Shown piece by piece: positions 53,251 through 62,429 of a DNA stretch of 64,000 nucleotides. Each line of letters starts with the position of its first letter. Position 1 is the first letter of the stretch. The notes under the pieces are model-generated. The model ran no database searches, was not told the origin of the DNA, and saw only the letters and a program-made list of their open reading frames with translations. The position numbers were made by a program, and so were the translations under genes. Source of the stretch: JAAXHH01 sp965225915 (GTDB taxonomy: Bacteria; JAAXHH01); assembly GCA_965225915.1 (NCBI GenBank), contig OZ245326.1:2790001-2854000 (forward strand). The letters are read 5' to 3'.

Positions 53251-54246
53251 TCATTTCCGTTGGCGTTTGACCCTGGCCCGGGCCTGGTTGTGCTCGCGGT
53301 TGGTAGTGGAAAAGATATGTCTGCCGTCCCCACGGGCCACGAAGAATAGATAGGGTACGTCCCGGGGATACAGCGCGGCGTATATGGACGCCTTTCCTGG
53401 GCTGCAGATCGGCCCGGGCGGCAGCCCGGCATGTACGTACGTGTTATAGGGAGATGGGTGGGAGAGGTGCTTCTGATATAGTCTCATATTCGGTCTTCCG
53501 ATCCCGTACTGAACCGTGGGATCGGCCTCCAGCAACATGCCTCTTTGCAGTCTGTTGTGGAACACGCCCGAAATGACGTCCCTTTCGTCGTTCACCATCG
53601 CTTCCTGTTCAATGATGGAAGCCAGAGTCATGATCTCGTGAATACTATACCCCATTTCTTCCGCCCGTTTTCGGTACTCCTTCGTTATCGAACGTTGATA
53701 TTGGGCCGTCATTTCCTTCAGGACGTTATCGACCGACATTTCAGGGTAAAGATTATAGGTTGCAGGGAAAAGGTATCCTTCCAGCGTGGACGCTTCAATC
53801 CCCAGCGAACGCGTTACCGCCGAATCGTTGGACAGGTGAACAAACGTAGTGGTATCAATCCCTATCCTGGCCCACAGGGCCTGGGCTGTTTCCGGTATGG
53901 TCAGACCTTCGGGGACGGTCACGAGATTATACGTAATCCTGCCCACGGTCATCATGTGCAGGATCTCGCTGGCGTCCATGCGGGGTTCGATCTCGTAGCG
54001 GCCAGCGTTGATTCCGTGCTCGGCTCCTTGGAAACGAGCCAGCAATTTGAACAGACCTGCGTGACGTACGACCCCTTCGGTCTCCAACTGTTCGGCGACA
54101 TCGGAGAGGGTCATGCCGGGTTCGACGGTGTACTGCAGGACACTGTCTCGGGTAACCGCGGGGGTGAAGAGCAGGTAAGCCACTGACAGGGCGAACGTTA
54201 CGGCCAGCACAGAAAGGACGATGACAGCGAAGAGTAGTTTTTTCAC
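53251..54246 (-). CDS. mltG: Endolytic murein transglycosylase
   Basis: A 331-residue MltG (YceG) with an N-terminal membrane helix (residues 3-28), a LysM-like segment (VEPGMTLSDVAEQLE) and the catalytic domain containing LASIIEQEA with the active-site glutamate, and SGVFHNRLQRGMLLEADPTVQYGIG. It cleaves nascent peptidoglycan near the inner membrane and is thought to set glycan chain length. The GTG start overlaps the ruvX stop by four bases (GTGA). Confidence 0.94.
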   Translation of the reverse strand: MKKLLFAVIVLSVLAVTFALSVAYLLFTPAVTRDSVLQYTVEPGMTLSDVAEQLETEGVVRHAGLFKLLARFQGAEHGINAGRYEIEPRMDASEILHMMTVGRITYNLVTVPEGLTIPETAQALWARIGIDTTTFVHLSNDSAVTRSLGIEASTLEGYLFPATYNLYPEMSVDNVLKEMTAQYQRSITKEYRKRAEEMGYSIHEIMTLASIIEQEAMVNDERDVISGVFHNRLQRGMLLEADPTVQYGIGRPNMRLYQKHLSHPSPYNTYVHAGLPPGPICSPGKASIYAALYPRDVPYLFFVARGDGRHIFSTTNREHNQARARVKRQRK

Positions 54247-54845
54247 TCGCGGGATTCCGTTTCTTCGACCGCCCGCCGACGGAAGTCCAGATAGTTTTGC
54301 AGCAGGAGCGTGGCGGCGATCCGGTCCAGGCTGCCCTTGTTTCCCCGGGTTTCCATGCCCATTTCGTTCATGGCCCTGCGGGCCGAGATGCTGGTTAACC
54401 GTTCATCCCAGGTTCGTACTTCACAGGATACCCGGTCGCGCAACTGGCCGGCGAAAGCCTCGACCTTTCCGGCCATTTCCCCCGTCGTCCCATCCATATT
54501 GACCGGCAGCCCAAGGACGATTTCCAGGACCTGCTCCCCTTCCACGATCGCCGCGATGGATTCCAGGGATTCGCCGGTGCTCTTCGTTTTAATCGTTTCC
54601 AGGCCCTGGGCGATCAGACCGGCCGGATCGCTAAGGGCGAGACCGACCCGCCTTTCACCGAAATCGACGCCGAGTACCCGTCCCGCCGCCGGCTGGCGGA
54701 ACCCGGTCTCGGAGGAAGAGTCGGCGTATGCGAATTCACCGGGAATCCCGTCCACCCTTTCTCCCCGGTTTTTTGTCCGGCGCCCGCGCGACGCCCTTCG
54801 TCTGCGATCCGTCAAGGCGCTGTTTGTTTTGTTTTTCCTGGGCAT
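54243..54845 (-). CDS. ruvX: RuvX/YqgF Holliday junction resolvase-like nuclease with basic N-terminal extension
   Basis: A 200-residue protein; the RNase H-like YqgF fold starts near residue 57 with VLGVDFGERRVGLALSD and continues with VLGLPVNMDG, RTWDERLTS and the C-terminal DRIAATLLLQ. Known members process the 5' end of pre-16S rRNA. The ~55-residue N-terminus is rich in Arg, Lys and Ser and is absent from typical 140-residue RuvX, so it could be an RNA-binding tail or wrong start choice; a shorter start within it lacks a good ribosome site. It is coupled to mltG. Confidence 0.86.
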   Translation of the reverse strand: MPRKNKTNSALTDRRRRASRGRRTKNRGERVDGIPGEFAYADSSSETGFRQPAAGRVLGVDFGERRVGLALSDPAGLIAQGLETIKTKSTGESLESIAAIVEGEQVLEIVLGLPVNMDGTTGEMAGKVEAFAGQLRDRVSCEVRTWDERLTSISARRAMNEMGMETRGNKGSLDRIAATLLLQNYLDFRRRAVEETESRE

Positions 54846-54885
54846 TTTGCTTGATTCACCTGTCACAGGGCGCGGAGGGTATATT

Positions 54886-55773
54886 TCAGTTCCGACACGC
54901 CCGCTCCCGTTCGATCGCCGGGGGCAGCCCCGTCACGCTGATGCGCCAGAGCAGGCGGCTGTCGCGGGGACCGGTAGCCGGCTCCAGCACCGTGGCCTTG
55001 TGCAGGGTCGAAAAGGTATCCCACGCCCCCGCGTCGCCCGCCCTGAAGTCGTATTCCGCCAGGTAATCGGGCTTCGTAGCGTGTGCCGCCAGTTCGTCGA
55101 GAAGATCGAAGGCCTCGTCGTCCGGCATGCCGACGATGCCAAAGGAACTTCCGCAGACACCGTAGAGCGACTTGCGCCCGGTGACCGGGTGCCGTTTGAC
55201 CAGGGGATGGTAGACGTTTTCCACCCGATTCTGCTGATCCATGGTCAGTTTTTCCGCCGAAGTCGCGGATTCTTCATTTAAATCCGCCCGATTGCCGTAA
55301 TGATGAAGGACGGTCATGGAATCGATGGTTTCTTTCATCTTCGCGGGCAGATCGTCGTAGGCGGTCATCTGGTCGGCGAAGTAGGTCGGACAGCCACTGT
55401 CCGGCCACTGTCGACCATAGACAACCGTGGAACTGTTGGGCGGATCCTGGTAGGCTACGTCCGTGTGCCAGAAGGCCGCGCCTTCGTAAACGCCGATCGG
55501 GAGGCCGTCTTCGAAGATGTTGGACAGGTTGAGTATGGCCGGATGGTTTTCGTGACGCAAATGGTCCAGAAAATGGGGCTTCTGCCTGCCAAACTCCATG
55601 GTGAACGCATCGTATCGACCGAAGGTCATTTCCTGGTGGGGAATCACGATCAACCCATGGGTATGAAACACCTGGAGGATCTCTCGCATGATTACCGGTT
55701 CCAGCGGTTCGGACAGATCGACGCCTGAGATCTCCATTCCTAATCCGGGCAGTGGTTTCGTAGAAATTCGCAT
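54886..55773 (-). CDS. TauD/TfdA-family Fe(II)/2-oxoglutarate dioxygenase
   Basis: A 295-residue TauD/TfdA-family oxygenase. ISGVDLSEPLEP near the N-terminus, the iron motif WHTDVAYQDPP (H-x-D), and the C-terminal RLLWRISVTG with the 2-oxoglutarate arginine match the family. Members oxidise taurine, herbicides, carnitine precursors and many others. GGAGGT lies seven bases before the ATG. It is in a minus-strand run but no sulfonate transporter is near, so taurine is not favoured. Confidence 0.9.
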   Translation of the reverse strand: MRISTKPLPGLGMEISGVDLSEPLEPVIMREILQVFHTHGLIVIPHQEMTFGRYDAFTMEFGRQKPHFLDHLRHENHPAILNLSNIFEDGLPIGVYEGAAFWHTDVAYQDPPNSSTVVYGRQWPDSGCPTYFADQMTAYDDLPAKMKETIDSMTVLHHYGNRADLNEESATSAEKLTMDQQNRVENVYHPLVKRHPVTGRKSLYGVCGSSFGIVGMPDDEAFDLLDELAAHATKPDYLAEYDFRAGDAGAWDTFSTLHKATVLEPATGPRDSRLLWRISVTGLPPAIERERACRN

Positions 55774-55819
55774 GACTGTCACCTCCCGTTTTTAATGGCG
55801 CTTTCCGCGTTTCTCCGGA

Positions 55820-56803
55820 CTATGCCGGCGCGCCGTAGGGACTGTCTTTAAAAACCGCCGTGAGGTCTCGCGCCCATCCCACGTCCGGCAGAAAGCGGAC
55901 GCAGTCGTTCCAACCCGATTCGAGTGCGGCGCGAAACAGCGGTTCCGCGGATGACCGGGACCATGTACCAATCATCCGGAACAACATGGGCGAATAGGCG
56001 GTGGATCGATCCATTGTTATCGTTTCAGGCCGAATCATGATTTGGACAGCCGCTGCGTAAAGCCGTTCACCGTACCGCGCCAAAAGCTCTTCCACCGGAG
56101 TACCGTTATCCGGCACCGGGTCGCCTTCCGTTTTGTAAAGCAACCGCAGCAGGGGCAGCATCGCTCCATCGGGCAGTGATGCTGACTGACACTCGAGCAG
56201 GGAGACATAGATTTCGTCGTCAACGTACCCCGCTCCCAGTTTACCCAGGTGGACGTATCGACCGTCGACACCCGGCGGCGACCCGTAGGTTACCGGCGCC
56301 AGGGTACGTTCCGGGGGCAGTACTGTTTCGGCGTCCGCCGGAAAGATCTCCCGGAATGCCGAAAAGGTGATCCGCTTGACCTCGTACGCGTACAGGTCCG
56401 GATGGACGTCCTGAACGTGGTCCGCAGCGTATAGCAGCCAACCGGCCGCGTGAACCGCCTCGTCCCGGTACAGCCCGGCACGAATGGCCTCCGAGGCCTC
56501 GTCGGCCAGGGCACGCAGTTCGGCGGGGTCCAGGAAAACTCCCCGGATAGCTCGGTGCGCCACGTCGAACAGGACCGCCACCCTGTGCAGGACATCCTCC
56601 CCTTCCAGCATCAGCGAGGATTTCATGATCTTTTCGGCGGCTCTTCCGAGCCGGCCCAGCGGTTCGACCACCTCCCAGCTTCCCTTGATTTCGGATTGTC
56701 CCCGGCCGATCCAGCCGCCCCGGTTCAACCAGTTCGCAATCGTCCGGACGAGCAGGATTGCGATCACAACGAAAAGAGCGACGATGAGAAGGCGTTGAAA
56801 CAT
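55820..56803 (-). CDS. Unrecognised membrane-anchored protein
   Basis: A 327-residue protein with one N-terminal transmembrane helix (FQRLLIVALFVVIAILLVRT) and a mostly helical soluble part. No known motif is visible; notable stretches are VLHRVAVLFDVAHRAIRGVFLDP, HAAGWLLYAADHVQDVHPD and GKLGAGYVDDEIYVS. It begins six bases after the M20 deacetylase stop, on the same strand, so it is probably co-transcribed. Codon use matches its neighbours. Function unknown. Confidence 0.72.
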   Translation of the reverse strand: MFQRLLIVALFVVIAILLVRTIANWLNRGGWIGRGQSEIKGSWEVVEPLGRLGRAAEKIMKSSLMLEGEDVLHRVAVLFDVAHRAIRGVFLDPAELRALADEASEAIRAGLYRDEAVHAAGWLLYAADHVQDVHPDLYAYEVKRITFSAFREIFPADAETVLPPERTLAPVTYGSPPGVDGRYVHLGKLGAGYVDDEIYVSLLECQSASLPDGAMLPLLRLLYKTEGDPVPDNGTPVEELLARYGERLYAAAVQIMIRPETITMDRSTAYSPMLFRMIGTWSRSSAEPLFRAALESGWNDCVRFLPDVGWARDLTAVFKDSPYGAPA

Positions 56804-56809
56804 GGTGAA

Positions 56810-57985
56810 CTAGTGGGCAAGACCCAGCATGTCAACGACAATGCCGCAGTATGCCCGGGCGACACGGAGGGTGGATTCAATACTTACGAATTCGTTGGCC
56901 TGGCAGGTGTTGCCGCCTTCGGGCCCGTAAACCAGTGTCGGGATGCCTCCTGTCACGGCAAAGTGGTTCGTGTCGGCCACACTCCGCGCCAGGGCATATC
57001 GCACCGGTCGGCCGAGTTGTTCTTCGACCCTCTTCCTGGTGGATTGGACGAACTTCGACCCGGGATCCACGATGTACGGCGCCGGAGCAGGCGTGGGCCG
57101 CTCGTCCCACGTGACGTTCCACCGGGACTCGATAGAAAGGGAACGGATCAGTGCCTCGATATCCTGAACGGCCTGACCGACCGACTGTCCGGGCAGAATG
57201 TGCCTGTCGATGACGATTTGCGCGTGCTCCGGAACGAGGATGATATTCCGGCCGCCTTCAATTTCGATGACGCATATCGTGCCGCCCAGATCGAATTCCT
57301 CGTTCCATCCCAGCTCGATCCGGTCAAATTCCGTGATGATCTTCGCGGCATCCCGGACCGCGTTGACCCCCTCTCCCGTATAGGCGGCGTGCGCCGTCTT
57401 GCCCGCCAGTTCGATCTTGATCACGTGCCGTCCACGTGAACCGATGCGCAGCCGTCCGGGTGGCGTGGGTTCAGGTATAAGACAGCCGGCACATCCCTCG
57501 AGCAGACCGCCGTCGATCAGCGCGTGGGCGCCCCGCGACCAGTTCTCCTCGTCTGTCGTGGCCGAAACGATCAGGTCGCCGCCCAGTTCCGCGCCGGATC
57601 CGAGGATGGCCTCCGCAGCGGCGAGCACGGCCGCGGCCCCGGCCTTCATGTCATGGGCGCCGAGTCCGTATATGCATCCGTCTCTCAACACCGGAGACCA
57701 CGGGTCAGTCTCCCACCCGTCACACGCGTCAAAGGTGTCCTGGTGGAAGTTCAGCATGAAGGCGCGACCGTTCCCGTGACCCGGAATGCGCGCAACCAGG
57801 CTGTCGCCCGAATCCTCCACCGGAACCCTGCGCACATGGGAGAGTCCGATCTCCTCCATATGCCCATGGAGCATGTCACCCAGGACCTGCTCCCTGCCCG
57901 TGACCGATGGAATGGACACCAGGCCTTCGATGAGTTCGGTGATACGCCCGGTGGTTATGGACGAGGAGATGGCATCTGGAGACAT
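56810..57985 (-). CDS. M20-family metallodeacetylase/peptidase (ArgE/DapE type)
   Basis: A 391-residue M20 metallohydrolase. Metal ligands and catalytic residues are seen in LNFHQDTFDAC (H-x-D), LGAHDMKAG, ATTDEENWSRGAH (E-E) and the lid motif GKTAHAAYTGEG; the C-terminal region has ALARSVADTNHFAV with a metal His. Members cleave N-acyl amino acids or succinyl-diaminopimelate. Its neighbours do not reveal which. First gene of a five-gene minus-strand run. Confidence 0.9.
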   Translation of the reverse strand: MSPDAISSSITTGRITELIEGLVSIPSVTGREQVLGDMLHGHMEEIGLSHVRRVPVEDSGDSLVARIPGHGNGRAFMLNFHQDTFDACDGWETDPWSPVLRDGCIYGLGAHDMKAGAAAVLAAAEAILGSGAELGGDLIVSATTDEENWSRGAHALIDGGLLEGCAGCLIPEPTPPGRLRIGSRGRHVIKIELAGKTAHAAYTGEGVNAVRDAAKIITEFDRIELGWNEEFDLGGTICVIEIEGGRNIILVPEHAQIVIDRHILPGQSVGQAVQDIEALIRSLSIESRWNVTWDERPTPAPAPYIVDPGSKFVQSTRKRVEEQLGRPVRYALARSVADTNHFAVTGGIPTLVYGPEGGNTCQANEFVSIESTLRVARAYCGIVVDMLGLAH

Positions 57986-58084
57986 GGCCGGCGGTTTTCT
58001 CTACGTGGTCGGATACCCGTTTTTACCGTTCATTTGTTCCTCTCCAAGATACAACGTAAGGCCATGGCAGACAAGCGAATTATC

Positions 58085-58113
58085 TTGACATTAAGGGCCG
58101 TAAACATTAGTTA
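58085..58113 (+). promoter_or_regulatory. Candidate promoter of lpdA
   Basis: A perfect TTGACA (58085-58090) is followed after 17 bases by TAGTTA (58108-58113), with TTATAT three bases further as an alternative -10. It lies about 50 bases before the lpdA start. Confidence 0.5.
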
Positions 58114-58161
58114 TATCAGTCTTTCAGGGTTACGGATCCATTCATTTTTCCGGAGTAAGAC

Positions 58162-59556
58162 ATGGCATCAGATAACTATGACGTGGCGGTGGTAGGAGGA
58201 GGTCCCGGGGGTTATGTTTCGGCGATTCGCGCAGCCCAGTTGGGTTTGAAATCAGTGGTGGTAGAAAAGGACAAACCCGGAGGCGTGTGTCTGAACTGGG
58301 GCTGCATTCCCACCAAGGCGTTGTTGAAAATCGCCGAACTCGTCCTGACCATTCGTCACGGCGAAGATTACGGTATCTTTTGCGACAATCTGCGTTTCGA
58401 CATGGGCAAGGCGGTGAAGCGCAGCCGCAAGGCCGCCAATACGCTCGCCGGCGGCATCCAGTTCCTCCTCAAGAAGAACAAGGTGGACTTCGTCAGCGGT
58501 CGCGGCCGCCTGGATTCGGCCACTTCCCTTCAAGTGACGAATGGCCAGGGGGAAACGCAGACTATTAACGCCCGGTCCATCATCCTCGCGACGGGTTCGC
58601 GCTCGAAGGCCATACCCGCCGTGCCGGTGGACGGTGAGCGGATTATCACCAGCACCGAAGCCATGTTGATCGAAGAACCGCCCAGGTCCATGACCATCAT
58701 CGGCGGCGGCGCGATCGGCGTGGAGTTCGCCTATTACTATGCCGCTTACGGGACCGAAGTCACCATCGTCGAGATGCTGCCGAACCTGCTGCCCGTGGAA
58801 GACCAGGAGATCAGCGAATCGCTGGAGCAGAGCTTCGGCAAGCTGGGTATCCGGATCAAGACCGGCGCGCGCGTGGAATCGGCCGAATCGGGTTCGGACG
58901 GCACTTCCGTGACCGTGACCGTCGACGGGGAGGCGGAGACCCTGCAAGCCGACGTCACCCTGCTGGCCATAGGACGCGACGCGAACACCGAGGATATCGG
59001 CCTGGAAGAGCTCGGCGTCGAGATCGACCGAGGATTCATCAAGGTTGACGAACTCTGCCAGACGACGGTTCCCGGCGTATACGCCATCGGCGACGTCACG
59101 GGGCCGCCTCTCCTCGCCCACAAGGCCTCGGCGGAAGGGATCAACCTGGTTGAACGGCTCGCCGGTCATCCCTCGCCGCCCATCGACCGCGACAACATTC
59201 CCGCGTGTACCTACTGTCAGCCCCAGGTCGCCAGCGTGGGCCTGACCGAGGCCCAGGCCGCGGAACAGCGTGAAATCAAAGTGTTCCGGATGCCCTATCG
59301 CTCCAGCGGCAAGGCCGTGGCCGTCGGCCAGACGGACGGCATGGTCAAACTGATCGCGGATGCGAAGTACGGCGAGATTCTCGGCGCGCATATCATCGGG
59401 GCGGACGCCACGGAACTGATCGCGGAAATCTGCACCGCGCGCACGTTGGAATCGACCACCCAGGAACTGCACAAGACCATTCATGCCCACCCCACGCTGT
59501 CGGAACTGGTCATGGAGGCCGCCGCCGGAGTGGAGGGCGCCGCGATACATATTTAG
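58162..59556 (+). CDS. lpdA: Dihydrolipoyl dehydrogenase
   Basis: A 464-residue flavoprotein disulfide reductase. VVGGGPGGYVSAIRAAQ binds FAD, CLNWGC (C43 and C48) is the redox disulfide, GGGAIGVEFAYYYAAYG binds NAD, and the C-terminal HAHPTLSEL supplies the catalytic base. It reoxidises lipoamide in 2-oxoacid dehydrogenase complexes or the glycine cleavage system. None of the partner E1/E2 genes is nearby. Confidence 0.95.
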   Translation: MASDNYDVAVVGGGPGGYVSAIRAAQLGLKSVVVEKDKPGGVCLNWGCIPTKALLKIAELVLTIRHGEDYGIFCDNLRFDMGKAVKRSRKAANTLAGGIQFLLKKNKVDFVSGRGRLDSATSLQVTNGQGETQTINARSIILATGSRSKAIPAVPVDGERIITSTEAMLIEEPPRSMTIIGGGAIGVEFAYYYAAYGTEVTIVEMLPNLLPVEDQEISESLEQSFGKLGIRIKTGARVESAESGSDGTSVTVTVDGEAETLQADVTLLAIGRDANTEDIGLEELGVEIDRGFIKVDELCQTTVPGVYAIGDVTGPPLLAHKASAEGINLVERLAGHPSPPIDRDNIPACTYCQPQVASVGLTEAQAAEQREIKVFRMPYRSSGKAVAVGQTDGMVKLIADAKYGEILGAHIIGADATELIAEICTARTLESTTQELHKTIHAHPTLSELVMEAAAGVEGAAIHI

Positions 59557-59654
59557 CGGTTCCGGTTTCCCCAGTCGTCCTCCATAAATTCACCCGTGGT
59601 AACGCACCGGTGTTGCAGTCCCTGTCCAGTTGTCGACCCTCCGTGCACGCGGAG

Positions 59655-59678
59655 GCGGACCGGCGGACCGGCGGACCG
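59655..59678. repeat. Short tandem repeat, three GCGGACCG units
   Basis: Three perfect 8-base units lie in the leader of the DUF255 gene, 30 bases before the chosen start. Copy number could vary, but no regulatory effect is evident. Confidence 0.7.
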
Positions 59679-59707
59679 GCACGCAGACGGACTGGTGGAT
59701 TCCCCCC

Positions 59708-62137
59708 ATGAATTTCTCCATACCCGCACACTCGGCATGGCGGCGCAGGATTTATCCGCCACTGTTGTGCCTCCTCCTCTTCGCCGGACCGGCGGGTACG
59801 GGTTGCGATGCCCAGTCCGACCCGCCCCTGAACCGGTTGGCCGGTGAAATCAGCCCTTACCTTCGCAGCCACGCGCACAATCCGGTGGACTGGTATCCCT
59901 GGGGCAGGGAGGCGATCGACCGCGCGCGCCGGGAAGCAAAGCCTATCTTCCTCTCCGTCGGTTACTCGACCTGCTACTGGTGCCACGTCATGGAACGGGA
60001 GGTTTTCTCCAATCCGGATATCGCCGCCATCATGAACGCCCATTTCGTTAACGTCAAGGTGGACCGCGAAGAACGCCCGGACATAGACGCAATCTACATG
60101 ACGGCCACGCAGCTCGTCACGGGCGGTGGCGGGTGGCCCAATTCCGTTTTTCTCACACCCGACCTGGAGCCGTTTTTCGCCGGTACGTACTTCCCACCCG
60201 AGGACCTGCCGGGGCGGCCGGGTTTCCCCCGCGTTTTGAACCTGTTGCACGAGGCCTGGGACTCCAGGCGCGATGACCTGGTCGAACAGGCCGGGCGGAT
60301 CGCCCAGGCGATCAGGACGCTTCAGCATGACCTGGTCGTCGAGGACAGCGCCACCGCCGACGGGACAATCGTGGCTGGTGCCCTGACCCATATGAGAACG
60401 CGCTACGACGCCGAAAACGGGGGGTACGGTCCCGCTCCCAAGTTTCCGCCGCCCATGCGCCTTGAACTGGCATTGAACGAATATGAACGGACGGGCGATG
60501 AAACCCTGCTGTCCATGGCCACGCGCACCCTGGATGTCATGATGAACGGCGGCATCTACGACCACGTCGGCGGTGGATTTCACCGGTATGCCACGGATTC
60601 CGGCTGGCGCATCCCTCACTTCGAGAAGATGCTGTACAACCAGGCAGATCTTGCCCGCGTTTACCTGCTGGCTTACGAAGTTACCGGAAATAACACCTAC
60701 CGGGCAGTCGCCGAAGACGTGCTCGACTTTGTCAAGCGGGAGATGTCGGGCGAAGAAGGCGCGTTCTATTCGGCCGTGGACTCCGAGACCGATGCCGTGG
60801 AAGGCCTGTACTACCTTTGGACGGAGGAGGAAATAAGGGAGACGCTCGGAGCGGAAGCGGTCTCCTTCCTTTCGTACTACGGACTCGCGTCCATGCCCGA
60901 AGGTGCCGCGGCAGGCGGAGCCGCGGCAGGCGGAGCCGAGAATTCTGTCCTTTACATCCGGGGCAAGACAGATTCTATAGGGTCCCGCACCGATCTTGAG
61001 GATATGCGCAGAGAACTCAGGCAGGTCCGATCAAAGCGCGTGCGACCGATGACGGACACCAAGGTGATCACGGCCTGGAACGGTCAGATGATCGACGCCT
61101 TCGCCTATGCGGGGCTGGTGACGGACAACGCGCAATACCTTGATGCGGCGGCGCGGGCCGCGGATTTCATACTTGATCGGCTGCGGGACGACAAAGGCGG
61201 CCTCCGGCGGATCTTCCGTGAGGGGGAAACCCGTCGAGACGCGTTCCAAGAGGACTATGCCTACCTGGTCCGGGGTCTGCTGAGACTGTTCGAGGCCACC
61301 GCGGATCGCAGATGGCTCGTCGAGGCCGAATCGCTTGTAAGCCGGATGGACGTTCTCTTCGTGGATCCCGCTGTCGGCGGGTACTATTTTACGAGCGGCG
61401 AGGAAGAACTGATCGTCCGCACCCGCAGTCCCTACGACGGCGCCCGGGCCTCCGGCAATGCCATGGCCGCCCATGCGTTGCTTTCACTGGCGCGTCATAC
61501 TGGTGAGACCCGCTATGGCGAACAGGCCTCGCGCCTGTTTCACGCCTATGCCACATTGATGAAGGAGAACCCGGGCCGATTCCCGTCCATGATCATGGCC
61601 CTTCGGAATCACCTCTACGGCGAGCGGTTGTTCAATCGAAACCGTGCCGATGACGACGGACGGGATGCCACCTTGAATATGTTTATAAATGAGGCGGTCA
61701 ATGGATCCACGGCAACACGGACTGAAGCTGAATCTATCGATAATGCGAAGGTCGAGGCCCGTCTGGAAGTCGCTGCTTCGGGCAGAAGCACGTTCGATGC
61801 GACGGTATATATAATCATAGAGGACGACTGGCATATCAACGCTAACCCGGCCTCCTTACCGGGCCTGATCCCTACGGCCGTGACCTTCAACGCGGACGTA
61901 CCCATAAAGGTCGACGGGCTAACGTATCCGCCGGGAGAAACCATGCGGTTCGCATTCGTCGACGATCCGCTGGAAGTTTATCAAGGGGAGGTACAGTTAA
62001 GTGCTCGTATTGGCGTAGCCCCAGCTGCCTTAACCAACGATACACGACTGTACGCGACCGTGTACTACCAGGCCTGTAATGACGCGGTTTGCCTGGAACC
62101 TGGAGAAGTAGCCATGTCTGCCCCACTCGGCCGGTGA
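59708..62137 (+). CDS. DUF255/YyaL thioredoxin-like protein with C-terminal DsbD-alpha-like domain
   Basis: An 809-residue exported protein. The N-terminus has a hydrophobic signal segment ending in GTGC (weak lipobox, C33). Then comes the DUF255 thioredoxin-like domain with SPYLRSHAHNPVDWYPWG and CYWCHVME (C89 and C92), followed by an (alpha/alpha)6-barrel region as in YyaL/SSP411 proteins. From about residue 690 a DsbD N-terminal-like domain appears, with YYQACNDAVCLEP, whose two cysteines suit thiol exchange. Fusion of both suggests a periplasmic redox role. An in-frame 15-base repeat makes AAAGGAAAGG near residue 400. The start was chosen at the signal peptide. Confidence 0.86.
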   Translation: MNFSIPAHSAWRRRIYPPLLCLLLFAGPAGTGCDAQSDPPLNRLAGEISPYLRSHAHNPVDWYPWGREAIDRARREAKPIFLSVGYSTCYWCHVMEREVFSNPDIAAIMNAHFVNVKVDREERPDIDAIYMTATQLVTGGGGWPNSVFLTPDLEPFFAGTYFPPEDLPGRPGFPRVLNLLHEAWDSRRDDLVEQAGRIAQAIRTLQHDLVVEDSATADGTIVAGALTHMRTRYDAENGGYGPAPKFPPPMRLELALNEYERTGDETLLSMATRTLDVMMNGGIYDHVGGGFHRYATDSGWRIPHFEKMLYNQADLARVYLLAYEVTGNNTYRAVAEDVLDFVKREMSGEEGAFYSAVDSETDAVEGLYYLWTEEEIRETLGAEAVSFLSYYGLASMPEGAAAGGAAAGGAENSVLYIRGKTDSIGSRTDLEDMRRELRQVRSKRVRPMTDTKVITAWNGQMIDAFAYAGLVTDNAQYLDAAARAADFILDRLRDDKGGLRRIFREGETRRDAFQEDYAYLVRGLLRLFEATADRRWLVEAESLVSRMDVLFVDPAVGGYYFTSGEEELIVRTRSPYDGARASGNAMAAHALLSLARHTGETRYGEQASRLFHAYATLMKENPGRFPSMIMALRNHLYGERLFNRNRADDDGRDATLNMFINEAVNGSTATRTEAESIDNAKVEARLEVAASGRSTFDATVYIIIEDDWHINANPASLPGLIPTAVTFNADVPIKVDGLTYPPGETMRFAFVDDPLEVYQGEVQLSARIGVAPAALTNDTRLYATVYYQACNDAVCLEPGEVAMSAPLGR
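60905..60934 (+). repeat. In-frame 15-bp tandem duplication in the DUF255 gene
   Basis: GCCGCGGCAGGCGGA occurs twice in direct succession, encoding AAAGG twice in a probable linker. Confidence 0.8.
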
Positions 62138-62275
62138 GCACGAAGGCCAGGACAAATCCCTCCGATGGCTGACAGCGACCAGGAGGGTGTGAAACAAATC
62201 TCAATTACTGCATATCCTGGTGAAAATGTACCTGCAAGAGAGCAGCGTATAAGTAGAAGCGTTATTGTGGCTGCA

Positions 62276-62317
62276 ATCTATAGCAGCATATCTATAGCAG
62301 CATATCTATAGCAGCTT
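62276..62317. repeat. Three 14-bp tandem repeats in an AT-rich spacer
   Basis: ATCTATAGCAGCAT is repeated three times (the last copy ends CTT). It lies in the 292-base spacer between the DUF255 gene and the PcfJ-like gene, which otherwise shows no gene and is followed by TATATACATTG-type AT-rich sequence. Confidence 0.8.
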
Positions 62318-62429
62318 ATCAACGGCAGTGTATATACATTGTTTATACACCGGCTTACTAAACCCATTCTCCAGAGTGAACCGATCGACTGGTGTACACC
62401 GATCCACAGCACTGACCGCTCGTTTCAAC

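Noticed and set aside
58252..59550. A 432-residue open frame antisense to lpdA
   Set aside because: It mirrors the codon bias of a certain gene on the other strand, is rich in His, Gly and Asp with no domain, and has no ribosome site; it is a by-product of high GC.
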